This document shows positions 45,484-54,700 of a stretch of DNA of 64,000 nucleotides, piece by piece. Within the stretch, counting starts at the first letter, position 1, and every line of letters begins with the position of its first letter. The stretch is taken from the NCBI GenBank assembly GCA_050248795.1, contig JBFWRS010000005.1, forward strand, positions 1 to 64,000, given 5' to 3'. The notes beneath the pieces are model-generated. The model was not told the origin of the DNA, ran no database searches, and saw only the letters and a list, made by a program, of their open reading frames with translations. The translations under genes and the position numbers were made by a program. The DNA comes from CAZTDU01 sp050248795 (lineage in GTDB: Bacteria; Pseudomonadota; Gammaproteobacteria; Burkholderiales; SG8-39).

Positions 45484-46827
45484 TCAGCGCGGCGCCTGCG
45501 GCACGAGTTGCGCACGGCCCGGCGCGCCGACGACGCGGCCTTCGTCCCAGACCACTTCGCCGCGCGAGATCGTCGTGCGCGGCCAGCCCGCGAGCGGACG
45601 CATCGACAGCGGGCTCGCGCACACACCCGGAGACACCGCGGTCATGTCCACCAGCTCGCGCTGCTCCGGGTCGACGAGCAGGACGTCGGCGTCCGCCCCG
45701 GGCGCGAGCGTGCCCTTGCGGTGTGCGAGGCCGAACAGGCGCGCCGGCGTTTCCGCCATCGCGCGCACCAGCACCGGCAGCGGGAACCCGGTTTCCTGCG
45801 CCCAGGTGAACATCGCCGGCCACAGCACCGGCGCGCCGGACATGCCAAAGGGCACGGCGAAGATGTCGCCGCCGCCTCCAGCCTTCGCCTCGGCGCTGAA
45901 GCTCGCGTGGTCGCTGCCGAGCGTGTTCACCGCGCCCACCATCAGCGCGGTGGCGAGCGACCTGCGGTCCGCGCTGGTGCGCAGCGGCGGCGCGATCTTC
46001 GCCGCCGCACCCTGCGCGCGCAGGTCGGCGTCGTCCATCAGGATGTACTGCGGGCAGGTCTCGGCCCAGATCGGCACGCCGCGACGGCGCGCGCGCTCGA
46101 TCGCCGCCAGGCCCTGGTTGGACGACAGGTGCACCACGTAGGCCGGGCAGCCGGTCGATTGCGCAGCGAGCGCGACTACCTCGATCGCGGCGGCCTCGGC
46201 TTCAGCCGGCCTGCTCGGCTCGTAGTACTCGACCGACACCCGGCCGCCCTTCACCGACTCCTGCTCGAGGTAGTCGATCATCTCGCCGTGCTCCGCGTGC
46301 ACCAGCGCGATGCCGCCGACGCGCGCGATCTCGTGCATCGCGGCGAAGAGGAACTCGTCGCGCACCATCATGCCGCGGCGCTTGTACGCCATGAACATCT
46401 TGAACGAGCGGAACCCCTGCGCCGCGAGCGGCGCGATCTGCGCGATGGTGTCCTCGCGGTCGTACAGCACGACGTGAAAGGCGAAATCCGCCACCGCCTC
46501 GGCGACGCCGGCGGCGCGATGCTCCCCGACCACGTCGGCGAGCGGACGCTCGGGCGCGCCGCGGATCATGCCCATGAACGTGGTGACGCCGCCGCGCACC
46601 GCCAGGCGCGAGTATTCGCCGATGCCCTCGCCGTAGAAATGCACGTGCGGATCGACCACGCCGGGGAGCACCAGCAGGCCGTCCGCATCGATCACGCGCT
46701 TCGTCGCCGGCAGCGCCTCGCCCTCGGCGTAGCGCGCGGCGATGCGCCCGCCCGCGATGCCGATCGCGCCCGCCATCGTGCCCTGGCCATCGACGACGGT
46801 ACCGTTGCGGATCAGCAGGTCCAGCAT
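45484..46827 (-). CDS. Hydantoinase/dihydropyrimidinase-like cyclic amidohydrolase
   Basis: 447 residues. It begins MLDLLIRNGTVVDGQG. The metal centre has PGVVDPHVHFYGEG, the lysine expected to be carboxylated in FRSFKMFMAYK, LVHAEHGEM, VVHLSS and LGSDHASFSAE. This is the dihydropyrimidinase/allantoinase branch. Such enzymes open cyclic imides or ureides to N-carbamoyl acids, the substrates of the M20 enzyme encoded next to it. The start at 46827 gives the family start; the longer frame is spurious. A 10-base gap separates it from the M20 gene. Confidence 0.88.
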   Translation of the reverse strand: MLDLLIRNGTVVDGQGTMAGAIGIAGGRIAARYAEGEALPATKRVIDADGLLVLPGVVDPHVHFYGEGIGEYSRLAVRGGVTTFMGMIRGAPERPLADVVGEHRAAGVAEAVADFAFHVVLYDREDTIAQIAPLAAQGFRSFKMFMAYKRRGMMVRDEFLFAAMHEIARVGGIALVHAEHGEMIDYLEQESVKGGRVSVEYYEPSRPAEAEAAAIEVVALAAQSTGCPAYVVHLSSNQGLAAIERARRRGVPIWAETCPQYILMDDADLRAQGAAAKIAPPLRTSADRRSLATALMVGAVNTLGSDHASFSAEAKAGGGGDIFAVPFGMSGAPVLWPAMFTWAQETGFPLPVLVRAMAETPARLFGLAHRKGTLAPGADADVLLVDPEQRELVDMTAVSPGVCASPLSMRPLAGWPRTTISRGEVVWDEGRVVGAPGRAQLVPQAPR

Positions 46828-46837
46828 CGATGCCGGC

Positions 46838-48085
46838 TCAGGCCGTTTCGGCCAGTTCCCAGGCCACGTCGGCGAGTACCCTGACGCCGGCCTCGGCATC
46901 GGCCTCGGTCACGCTCTCGGCCTCGTTGTGGCTGATCCCCGCCTTGCAGGGAATGAACACCATGCCGGTCGGGCAGTGGTAGTGCAGGTAGCGCGAATCG
47001 TGGCCCGCGGGCGAGATCAGCTCCATCGCCGGCACGCCGAGCCGCTCGGCCGCCGCGGCGATCCTCGCGCGGATGTCCTGCGGGAATTCGAGCGGCGGGT
47101 CGTACAGCAGTTGCGTCACTATCACGTCGCACTTGCCGCGCGACGCCTCGCACACGCCCGGGATCAGGTCGCCGAGCCGGCGCAGCACCTCGCCATCGTC
47201 GTGCCGCAGGTCTATCGAGAACACCACTTTTGCCGGCACCACCGAGGGCGCGTTGGGCATGACGTTGAACATGCCGATGGTGAAGCGCACCGTGTCGGCA
47301 TCATCCCAGACCGACTTCTGCAGCGCGTCCACGATCGCCACCGCGGCGACCAGCGCATCGCGCCGTTCGCGCCGTGCCGAGGTGCCCGCATGCGCCGGTT
47401 CGCCAAGAACCTCGACGCGGAAGGTTCGCTTGCCGCCGATGCCGGTGACCACGCCGATCGGCTTGCCCTCGGCCTCGAGCATCGGTCCCTGCTCGATGTG
47501 CGCTTCCAGGTACGCCGCCGCCGGATAGCCTGCCGGCCGCCTCGGCAGCTCGCGCTCGCGCTCCAGCACCGGCGCCAGCGCTTCGCGCACCGACACGCCG
47601 GCGCGGTCGCGCACCTCGAGCACTTCGTCCAGCGTGCGCTTGCCCGCGAACACCGCCGAACCCATCATCCCCGGCGCGAATCGCGAGCCTTCCTCGTTCA
47701 TCCATGCCACCACCTCGACCGAGCGCCGCGGGCGCTTTCCCGATGCGGCAATGGCGCGCAGCGCCGCAAGGCCGCCGACCACGCCGTAGGCGCCGTCGAA
47801 CTTGCCGCCGGTGGGCTGCGTGTCGATGTGCGAGCCGAGCAGCACCGGGGGAAGCGCCGGCTCGCGCCCGGCCAGCCGCAGGTAGAGGTTGCCGGCTGCG
47901 TCCACGCCGGGCTCGGCACCGAACTCGCGCCCCCAGGCGATGAGCGCCTGGCGCGCCTCGATCTCCTCCGGCGTCAGCGCCAGCCGGTTGACGCCGCCCG
48001 CTGCGGTGGCGCCATGGCGGGCGAGCGCCATCAGGTCGCGCCACAGGCGCGCACCGTCGACGCAGCCGGAGACGGCTTCGCTCAT
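46838..48085 (-). CDS. M20-family N-carbamoyl amino acid amidohydrolase (carbamoylase/allantoate-type)
   Basis: 415 residues of the Zn-dependent amidase/hydrolase group. Metal ligands are in LLGSHIDTQPTGGKFDGAYGVV, WMNEEGSRFAPGMMGSAVF and EAHIEQGPML, and near the end GHDSRYLHYHCPTGMVF. It cleaves N-carbamoyl groups to the free amino acid, CO2 and ammonia (beta-ureidopropionase, L-carbamoylase or allantoate hydrolase). With the hydantoinase and aminotransferase beside it this fits a ring-to-amino-acid-to-keto-acid sequence. It overlaps the aminotransferase gene by 4 bases (ATGA). Confidence 0.88.
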   Translation of the reverse strand: MSEAVSGCVDGARLWRDLMALARHGATAAGGVNRLALTPEEIEARQALIAWGREFGAEPGVDAAGNLYLRLAGREPALPPVLLGSHIDTQPTGGKFDGAYGVVGGLAALRAIAASGKRPRRSVEVVAWMNEEGSRFAPGMMGSAVFAGKRTLDEVLEVRDRAGVSVREALAPVLERERELPRRPAGYPAAAYLEAHIEQGPMLEAEGKPIGVVTGIGGKRTFRVEVLGEPAHAGTSARRERRDALVAAVAIVDALQKSVWDDADTVRFTIGMFNVMPNAPSVVPAKVVFSIDLRHDDGEVLRRLGDLIPGVCEASRGKCDVIVTQLLYDPPLEFPQDIRARIAAAAERLGVPAMELISPAGHDSRYLHYHCPTGMVFIPCKAGISHNEAESVTEADAEAGVRVLADVAWELAETA

Positions 48086-49206
48086 GCAGCCGAGCGCATG
48101 CCGCCGCGGATCTCGCCCAGCGCGTTCAGCAGGCGATCCATGTGCTTCTTCAGGCTGACGTCGATGCGCATGTAGCGCTTGCCGAGGCCGATGAAGGACA
48201 CCGAGCCGTCCTTCACCACCACGCCGCGCTTGAGCAGTTCGTCGAACAGCACGGTCGAATCCAGCCCCGCGTCGTCGATGCGCATGAGGAAGAAGTTCGA
48301 GCGCGGCTCGCCCACCACGGTGTAGCGGCCGATCTTGGCGATGCCATCCAGCACGTAGGCGCGCATCTCGGTGATCATGTCCACCGTCTTCGCCACGTGC
48401 TCGTCGTCGTCCAGCGCCGCGATCGCGCCGGCGATCTGCAGCTGGCCCATGTTCCAGGTCGGCTTCATGTGCATCATCGGCTTGATCACGTCGGGATTGG
48501 CGGCGATGCCGAAGCCGACCCGCAGCCCGGCGAGGCCGAACGCCTTCGAGAACGTGCGCAGCACGATCAGGTTGCCGAACTCCTTCAGCAGGTCCATGCC
48601 GCCGTTGGTGCGCGAGAAGTGGATGTAGGCCTCGTCGAGCACCACGAGCTGGTCCTTCGCCTTGCGGCAGACCTCGCGGATGCGGTCCAGCGGCAGCAGG
48701 CGCCCGGTCGGGCTGTGCGGGTTGGTGAGGAACACGATGCGCACGTCCGGCGTGATCGCCGCGAGGTACTGGTCCCACTTGAAATCCATGTCGTCGCCCA
48801 TGTGCACGTACACCGGCACGCGGCCTTCGGCCTCGGCGACCATGTGGTAGATCGGGAACGCGGGCACGAACATCAGCACCTTGTCGCCCTTGGCGGCAAA
48901 CGCGCGCACGATCCACGGAATGATCTCGGTCTCGCCCGCGCCGCAGATCACCTGCTCCGGCGAATAGCCGTACTTGGCGGCGATTTTCTCGCGCAGCGCA
49001 GCGGCGGTCCACGACGGGTAGTTGTCGATGTGCATCGCGGCGCGCACCACGGCGGCCGCCTTGGGCGAGGGCCCGAAGGGATTCTCGGCCGAGCCGAGCT
49101 TCGCCACGTCGTCCAGCGGGATGCCGAACTGCCGCGAAACGTATTCGCGCGTGAGTCCGGGCACATAGGCTTCCTTGGCCAGCAGCGAAGGATTCTCGAA
49201 GTACAT
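48082..49206 (-). CDS. HisC-like pyridoxal-phosphate aminotransferase
   Basis: 374 residues of the histidinol-phosphate-aminotransferase-like group. It begins MYFENPSLLAKEAYVPG and contains LGSAENPFGPSPKAAAVV, FLTNPHSPTGRLLP, VVLDEAYIHFSR and the PLP lysine in LRTFSKAFGLAGLRVGFG. A strong ribosome binding site (AGGAGAGG) precedes the ATG. There are no other his genes, so a catabolic role in transaminating the freed amino acid is likelier than histidine synthesis. It is the first gene of the seven-gene operon downstream of the MocR-type gene and the inverted repeat. Confidence 0.85.
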   Translation of the reverse strand: MYFENPSLLAKEAYVPGLTREYVSRQFGIPLDDVAKLGSAENPFGPSPKAAAVVRAAMHIDNYPSWTAAALREKIAAKYGYSPEQVICGAGETEIIPWIVRAFAAKGDKVLMFVPAFPIYHMVAEAEGRVPVYVHMGDDMDFKWDQYLAAITPDVRIVFLTNPHSPTGRLLPLDRIREVCRKAKDQLVVLDEAYIHFSRTNGGMDLLKEFGNLIVLRTFSKAFGLAGLRVGFGIAANPDVIKPMMHMKPTWNMGQLQIAGAIAALDDDEHVAKTVDMITEMRAYVLDGIAKIGRYTVVGEPRSNFFLMRIDDAGLDSTVLFDELLKRGVVVKDGSVSFIGLGKRYMRIDVSLKKHMDRLLNALGEIRGGMRSAA

Positions 49207-49233
49207 GTCACCTCTCCTGTTGATGCAATGCCT

Positions 49234-49239
49234 AGTATA
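49234..49239 (-). promoter_or_regulatory. -10 box of the seven-gene catabolic operon
   Basis: Minus-strand TATACT about 27 bases before the aminotransferase ATG. Candidate -35 elements (TTAACG or CTTAAC) begin 15-16 bases upstream and fall at the edge of the inverted repeat. Confidence 0.45.
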
Positions 49240-49258
49240 GACGCTGCGGCAATGCGTT

Positions 49259-49299
49259 AAGTGTATTAGTACAATTACGGAAATGATACTAACACACTT
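49259..49299. promoter_or_regulatory. AT-rich inverted repeat, probable MocR operator
   Basis: Left arm AAGTGTATTAGTA (49259-49271) and right arm TACTAACACACTT (49287-49299) are inverted repeats matching at 12 of 13 positions, around a 15-base spacer. The site lies between the MocR gene stop and the aminotransferase promoter, in a GC-rich genome where this AT-rich block stands out. MocR regulators often bind such widely spaced half-sites. Binding by this regulator is inferred. Confidence 0.65.
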
Positions 49300-49326
49300 T
49301 TGGCTGCAAGGATGCCATGCCGTGCT

Positions 49327-50778
49327 TCAGACGATCGAGCCCGCCCCGCGCGCCGGCGCCTCCAGCACGCTGGCAATGGTGCGCAGGGCACGCTCCAGCA
49401 CCGCCGACTCCGCCACCGCCCCGAGGCTGAGCCGCACTGCCGCCGGGGTCGCCTGCTTGCCGAAGACGAAGTGCTGCGCAGGCGACACCAGCACGCCGTG
49501 GCGGCGGAACGCGGTGGTGGCGTCGCGCTCCTGCCAGGGCGAGGGCAGCCGCAGCCAGGCGTGGTAGGTCGCCGCCGGCCCGGCCACGAGCGCGGTGCCG
49601 AGCACCTGGCGCGCGAGCGCCATGCGGCGCAGCGCTTCTGCGCGATGCGCCAGCGCGCAGGACTGCGCGAGGCCGGAATCGATCATTTCGTTGGCCACCG
49701 CCGCGTGCAGAGACGGCGCGGTCCATGAGCTGAGCAGCAGCGCATCGCGCAGCGCGCTCATCAGCCGCTCTGGCGCGGCAAGGTAGCCGGCGCGCACGCC
49801 CGGGGCCACGCACTTGGACAGGCTGCATGCGTAGACGACGCCCTCGGGCCACAGCGCGGCGAGCGGCGGCGTGTCGTCGCCGGCGAGGTGCCCGTAGATG
49901 TCGTCCTCGACGATCGTCACGCCGTGGCGTTTGCCGGTGGCGACGATGGCCTGGCGCCGCCGCAGGTCCAGCGTTGCGGTGGTCGGGTTCAGCGTCACCG
50001 GCGTGCAGACGATCGCCTTGGGCGAATGCTTCCGGCACGCTTCTTCGAGCGCATCGGGGCGCATGCCGCCCTCGTCGCTGGCGACGCCCACCAGGCCGAT
50101 GCGACACAGGTCGCCGACGCGGCGTATGCCGGTGTAGTTGAGGTCTTCGCACAGCACGACGTCGCCCGGCTCGGTAAGCGCGGCGAGCGCGGCGAACAGG
50201 CCTTCGTAAGCGCCCTGCGTGAGCAGCAGCCGGTCCGGCGCCGCCTTGAGGCCGCGCAGCGCGATCCAGTTGCCGCCAGTGACGCGATCCCGGTACGCGC
50301 CGCCGACCGCACGGTAATCGAACAGCTCGTCGCCGCGGCGCCGGCGCGCGAGCGTCGCCATGACGTCGTCCAGCACCGGCTTCACCAGCGCCACCGGCGG
50401 GATGTTGAGCGACAGGTCGAGCACCGCGCCGTCGTCGGCGTCGGCCGAGGCAACCGCCGGCCTGTCGCCCACCACCTGCGTGCCGCCGCCATGGCGCGTG
50501 CTGACCAGGCCGAGGCGCCCCGCCTCGGCGATCGCCTTGGTGACGGTGGCGATGTTCATCCCCAGGTGTTCGGCGAGCGCGCGCTGCGAAGGCAGCCGCG
50601 CGCCGCGCGCGAGTTCCCCCTTGTCGATCGCGTCGCGTATCGCCTCGACCAGCGACAGGTACTTGGTGCGTCCTTCGGCGCGCAGTGCCGGCATCCAGCC
50701 GGCCTCGCCGCCCGCTTCCGGCGCCGCGGTCGTCCGGCTGCCCGCGGTCTTGCGTACCGCTCTTCGCTTGCTGGCCAT
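49327..50778 (-). CDS. MocR-type GntR regulator with aminotransferase-fold domain
   Basis: 483 residues. An N-terminal GntR winged helix (about residues 37-105) shows YLSLVEAIRDAIDKGELARGARLPSQRALAEHL and ATVTKAIAEAGRLGLV. It is linked to an aminotransferase-I fold domain with PLP lysine in CSLSKCVAPGVRAGYL. Such proteins sense PLP or an amino acid. It is transcribed toward the catabolic operon. Its promoter region is shared with the divergent PhnD-like gene. The start ATG at 50778 gives MASKRRAVRK. Confidence 0.88.
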   Translation of the reverse strand: MASKRRAVRKTAGSRTTAAPEAGGEAGWMPALRAEGRTKYLSLVEAIRDAIDKGELARGARLPSQRALAEHLGMNIATVTKAIAEAGRLGLVSTRHGGGTQVVGDRPAVASADADDGAVLDLSLNIPPVALVKPVLDDVMATLARRRRGDELFDYRAVGGAYRDRVTGGNWIALRGLKAAPDRLLLTQGAYEGLFAALAALTEPGDVVLCEDLNYTGIRRVGDLCRIGLVGVASDEGGMRPDALEEACRKHSPKAIVCTPVTLNPTTATLDLRRRQAIVATGKRHGVTIVEDDIYGHLAGDDTPPLAALWPEGVVYACSLSKCVAPGVRAGYLAAPERLMSALRDALLLSSWTAPSLHAAVANEMIDSGLAQSCALAHRAEALRRMALARQVLGTALVAGPAATYHAWLRLPSPWQERDATTAFRRHGVLVSPAQHFVFGKQATPAAVRLSLGAVAESAVLERALRTIASVLEAPARGAGSIV

Positions 50779-50842
50779 GGGTCTCCGATGGTGGCGCTGG
50801 ATGTCCAGGATCGCGCAGGGCTTATTATTCACGGCCCGCGCC

Positions 50843-50860
50843 GATTGTCCTACTACAATC
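50843..50860. promoter_or_regulatory. Perfect inverted repeat between the MocR and PhnD-like genes
   Basis: GATTGT, six spacer bases, then ACAATC: a perfect 6+6 palindrome in the divergent intergenic region. Its right arm contains TACAAT, a possible -10 box for the PhnD-like gene. It could be an operator for this promoter pair. It differs in sequence from the 49259-49299 site. Confidence 0.4.
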
Positions 50861-50901
50861 TGCCGGCCGCACCACGGACATTCCAACACCAGGGAGCATC
50901 G

Positions 50902-51708
50902 ATGCTGATCGCAAACGCGCGCATGTATTCCAGCGCAGGGCCCCGCGCCAAGCAGGCGTGGAAGGACATCCTCGCCTGGGTAACGCAACGGGCGCGCATG
51001 CCCATGCAGATCATCGACCACGATGCGCCGGCGCTGCTCTCCGACCTGTGGGCGCGCGACGACCTCGGCGCAACGCAGATGTGCGGCCTGCCGATGGCGC
51101 TGCGCAAGCCGCTGCCCATCGTCATCGCCGCGGGCATCCCCTCGCCCGCGCGCTACGGCGGGCGCGCGGTGTATTTCAGCGACATCCTCGTGCCCGCGGA
51201 TTCAAAGGCGGAAAAGCTCGAGGACACCTTCGGCGGCACGGTCGGCTACACGCTCACCGACTCGATGTCGGGCTGCGTGTCGCTGCGCGTGCTGCTGGAG
51301 AAGTACCGCACGCCCGAGCGGCCGCGGCTGTATTCGAAGGTGGTGGGCGAGCTGATCCACGTGCGCGGCATGGTGGAGGCAGTGGGCTCGAAGCGCGTCG
51401 ACGTCGGCGCGGTGGACAGCTACCTCTTCGACCTCATCCGCAAGCACGACCCCGCGTTCGCCGCGCAGGTGAAGGTGATCGGCTCCACCGACGCCGCGCC
51501 GATGCCGCCCTTCGTCGCCACCGCGGCCCTCGACCCCGACCAGCTCGAGCGGCTGAAGGACGCCTTCCGCCACGCCAGCGCCGCGCCCGAACTCGCCGCC
51601 GCGCGCGGCGAGCTGCTGCTCGCCGGCTTCGATACGCCCGACCCGGTTGCGTACGACGTGTTCCACCGCATCCACGAAGTGTCGGAACGGCACGCAGGCG
51701 TCTGGTAG
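50902..51708 (+). CDS. PhnD/SsuA/transferrin-like binding-fold protein, no signal peptide
   Basis: 268 residues with the two-lobed periplasmic-binding fold. It shows DDLGATQMCGLPMALR and SGCVSLRVLLEKY, resembling the PhnD-like domain (Pfam PF12974) used as phosphite/phosphonate or other ligand receptor. It begins MLIANARMYSSAGPRAKQAWK, with no hydrophobic signal sequence, so the protein is probably cytoplasmic or the start is misassigned. No ABC partners are nearby on the plus strand. A ribosome binding site (AGGGAG) precedes the ATG. It is divergent from the MocR regulator, and a ligand-sensing role is possible but unproven. Confidence 0.65.
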   Translation: MLIANARMYSSAGPRAKQAWKDILAWVTQRARMPMQIIDHDAPALLSDLWARDDLGATQMCGLPMALRKPLPIVIAAGIPSPARYGGRAVYFSDILVPADSKAEKLEDTFGGTVGYTLTDSMSGCVSLRVLLEKYRTPERPRLYSKVVGELIHVRGMVEAVGSKRVDVGAVDSYLFDLIRKHDPAFAAQVKVIGSTDAAPMPPFVATAALDPDQLERLKDAFRHASAAPELAAARGELLLAGFDTPDPVAYDVFHRIHEVSERHAGVW

Positions 51709-51751
51709 CCGCGGCTCGCGCCGGCGCTCCTTCTGCGCGCTAAACCGGTCG

Positions 51752-54700
51752 CTAACCGAGAACAGCGATCCCTTCAGTGAGCCCAGGTGCCGCCTGCGCG
51801 CCAGAAACGCGCGGCAAGGCATAGGGGTTTCCGAGCGGGTTTCGTCCACCTGCTACCAACAGTTCGTCCAGCGATGGCCCGCCGCCGGCAAGACCACCCC
51901 AGCCGCTGGACCAGACACCGTCCTGCGCACCTGCATCGCCAGTCTCGAAGCCCGGGTGCCGCGCATGCCAGGCATGCAGCGCCTCGTTCCAGCGGCCGAT
52001 CTCCTCGCCGCTCGGTGCCTCTGGCTCCGGCGACGACTCCTCGCCCTCGCGCTGGCGCCGGCGGCGCGCGAACTCCTCGATCGCCTGCGCATACGTCTCG
52101 CTGAGGTTCGCGCGGCCCGCCTGCAGCAGCACGTCCAGGCGGGCATCGATTTCGCGATAGACCGGATCGGACGGCGTGCCCACCAGCGGCAGATCCTGCG
52201 TCGCGTAGGCGGGAAGAGAAAATGTCGCCGATGCATCGAATGACGGCGAGGAACCGCCGGCCGACGGCGCGGGAAGCGGGGATTCCGCAATCGCCTCGAA
52301 CGGAGACGACGTGTCCGCGGCTGCGCTCGCCGCACGGATGCTGGACTCGGGCCCCGGCGCCGATACCTCGCCCGGCAGAGGCGCAATCGTGTCATGAACG
52401 TCCGTGACGAGCGCGGCTTCCTCTTCGGGTCGCTGCGGGAGCACTGCATCCGCGACTGGCGCGGCCGGAACCGGCGGTTCCGGCGCTGCAGGCGGCGATT
52501 GTGGCGAGAGCAGGTCCGCCAGCGAGCGCGACTCTCCGGACTCGAAGCGAAACTCCGACACGGTTCCCGTGAACGCGATCGCGTCACCCTGTGCGCCGAC
52601 GTGAATGAGCGTGAATCCGGCATCGGGCTGGACGTCCAGGTCGGCCGGCGTGATGCCGGGACCGAAGCGGACGAAGGTGCGATCGCCGTTGGTCTCCTCG
52701 TCCATGACTGCGGCCATCCCGTCGCCGAGATTGAATTGATAGGTGTCGGTTCCCGGACCGCCGAAGAGCGCGTTGACGCCGGGTGCGTCAACGCCGAGCA
52801 CATCTTCGCCGGAAGTGCCGTTGACGATGCCGTAGCCGTCTGGTGGCAGCGGCGGCTCTTCGGCATCCACCGGCGGATCGTCTTCCGGCGGCGCGCCGTC
52901 ATCCGGTGCGGGCGCAGGCGGGCCCGCGATCGACTCCGGCGTCGCGGTGGTTCCATCTGCGAACATGATGCGTCCGATGCCGGTCAGGCCCGACACGCTG
53001 TCGTCCGTTCCTGTCACTTTGAGGACACCGACTTCGCGGTAGACCTCGGGCTGGAGTAGATCGACGAAGCGCAGTTCGTTCAATGTGCCATCCGGCGGGG
53101 CGCTGTCCTCGATGATGTCGCGCCCATCGCCGCGCCGATAGAGGTAAACGTCCGCGCCGGTACCGCCTGCGAGCAGGTCGTCGCCTGGACCGCCGTCCAG
53201 CACATCATCGCCGCCCAGCCCGCGCAGCGTATCGTTGCCGCCGAGGCCGCGAATGTGGTCGCCGGAGTCCTCGTATCCGAAGAAGGCATCGGCGCCTGCA
53301 GTGGCGCCCAGCAGGCTGAGCGCACGGATCGCGGCGCCATCCCACATGGTGCCATCCGCGAACTCGATACGTCCGATCGAGGGGCCGACACCGCCCGCGC
53401 CGACGTACAACGGGTTCGCAGCATTGCCGGAATCCACGATCTCCGCGCTTGCGTCGGCAAGCAGGATGCGCACGCCGCTGCCGGCGCGCTGGAGCAGGAC
53501 TTCATCGGGCGATATGCCGTCGGAAACCCGTACGATGTCGAGTTCGGGAAACACGGCCGTGCCGGTGAACGTGACGTAGTTTCCGGGGAACACGGTGTCA
53601 CGTCCGCCGCCGCGCGCCAGCACATAGGTATCGACGCCAAGGCCACCGTACAGCTGGTCGTCACCCGGCCCGCCGTCAAGAACATCGTCGCCGCGCGAAC
53701 CTTCGAGGTTGTCGTCGCCAGGGCCACCGAGCAGCGTATCGGTGCCGTCCAGCCCAAGAAGCTCGTCATTCCCGCCGCCGCCATCGATGATGTCGTCCTG
53801 GTCCATGTACCCGCGCAGGCCGGGCCCGCCCAGTCGCAACTCGTCCCCGTCGGTGCCCAGCAACGAACGCCTGCGCAGTTCGACCACGTCCCACACCGTG
53901 CCATCGGCGAAGCGCACCTCGTCGAGGATGCGGTGGTCGTTGTCCGTGGTGTCAAGGTACGCAAACCACTTGTCGATGAACGCGTCGCTGGTGCCCGCAA
54001 TCCGCAGTTCCAGCGCCCCATTGCCGGCGCCGTCCTCATGGCGGCGACGCACGATGACGTCGTCCGGGTGAACCCCCGGCAGGAACTGCAGCACGTCGCG
54101 CTCGCCCGGAAGCGTCGGGCGCGTCATCACTTCGGGGAAGTGCAGGTCCCGGCCCGAGCCTGTGCCAAAGAGGATGATGTCGCGCCCCGGACCGCTGCGG
54201 TACTCGTTGTCCTCCGCGCCGCCCTGCGCGATGTCGTCTCCGGCGCCATCCAGGATCATGGCCGGGAAGAATCCGCCGCCAAACAGGATGTCGTTGCCAA
54301 AACTACCCGCGACCACCGCCATGCTTCCCGACGGCGGCGCCTGCGCCACATCGCCGAGCATCAGCACGTCGCCCGTGCCGGTTCCGGTGATCGACGTCGT
54401 TGCGGCAACGCGCACACCCAGCACGTCGAGCGTAGGCGCGAGCGCGGGATCGCTGCCGGCGTCCTCAACCCACTGCCGCAGCAGACCGGGAAACGTCAGC
54501 CAGCCACGATCGACGAACGCGTAGCCCAGCGCGCGCGACAGATCGACGACGTCTTCCAGCGCTCCAGCGGGGTCGGCGATACGCCGCGCGGCAAGCATCG
54601 CATCGACTTCGGTGAAGTCGCGCGTTTGCGCACCGCGCGCGAACGCCTCCAGATACGGCGCAAGCCGCGTCCGTGTCGCGATCGAGCCGTACGCGTAGTC

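Noticed and set aside
48082..49206. Histidinol-phosphate aminotransferase of histidine biosynthesis
   Set aside because: No other his genes are nearby, and it heads a catabolic operon; the HisC-like fold is shared by many transaminases.
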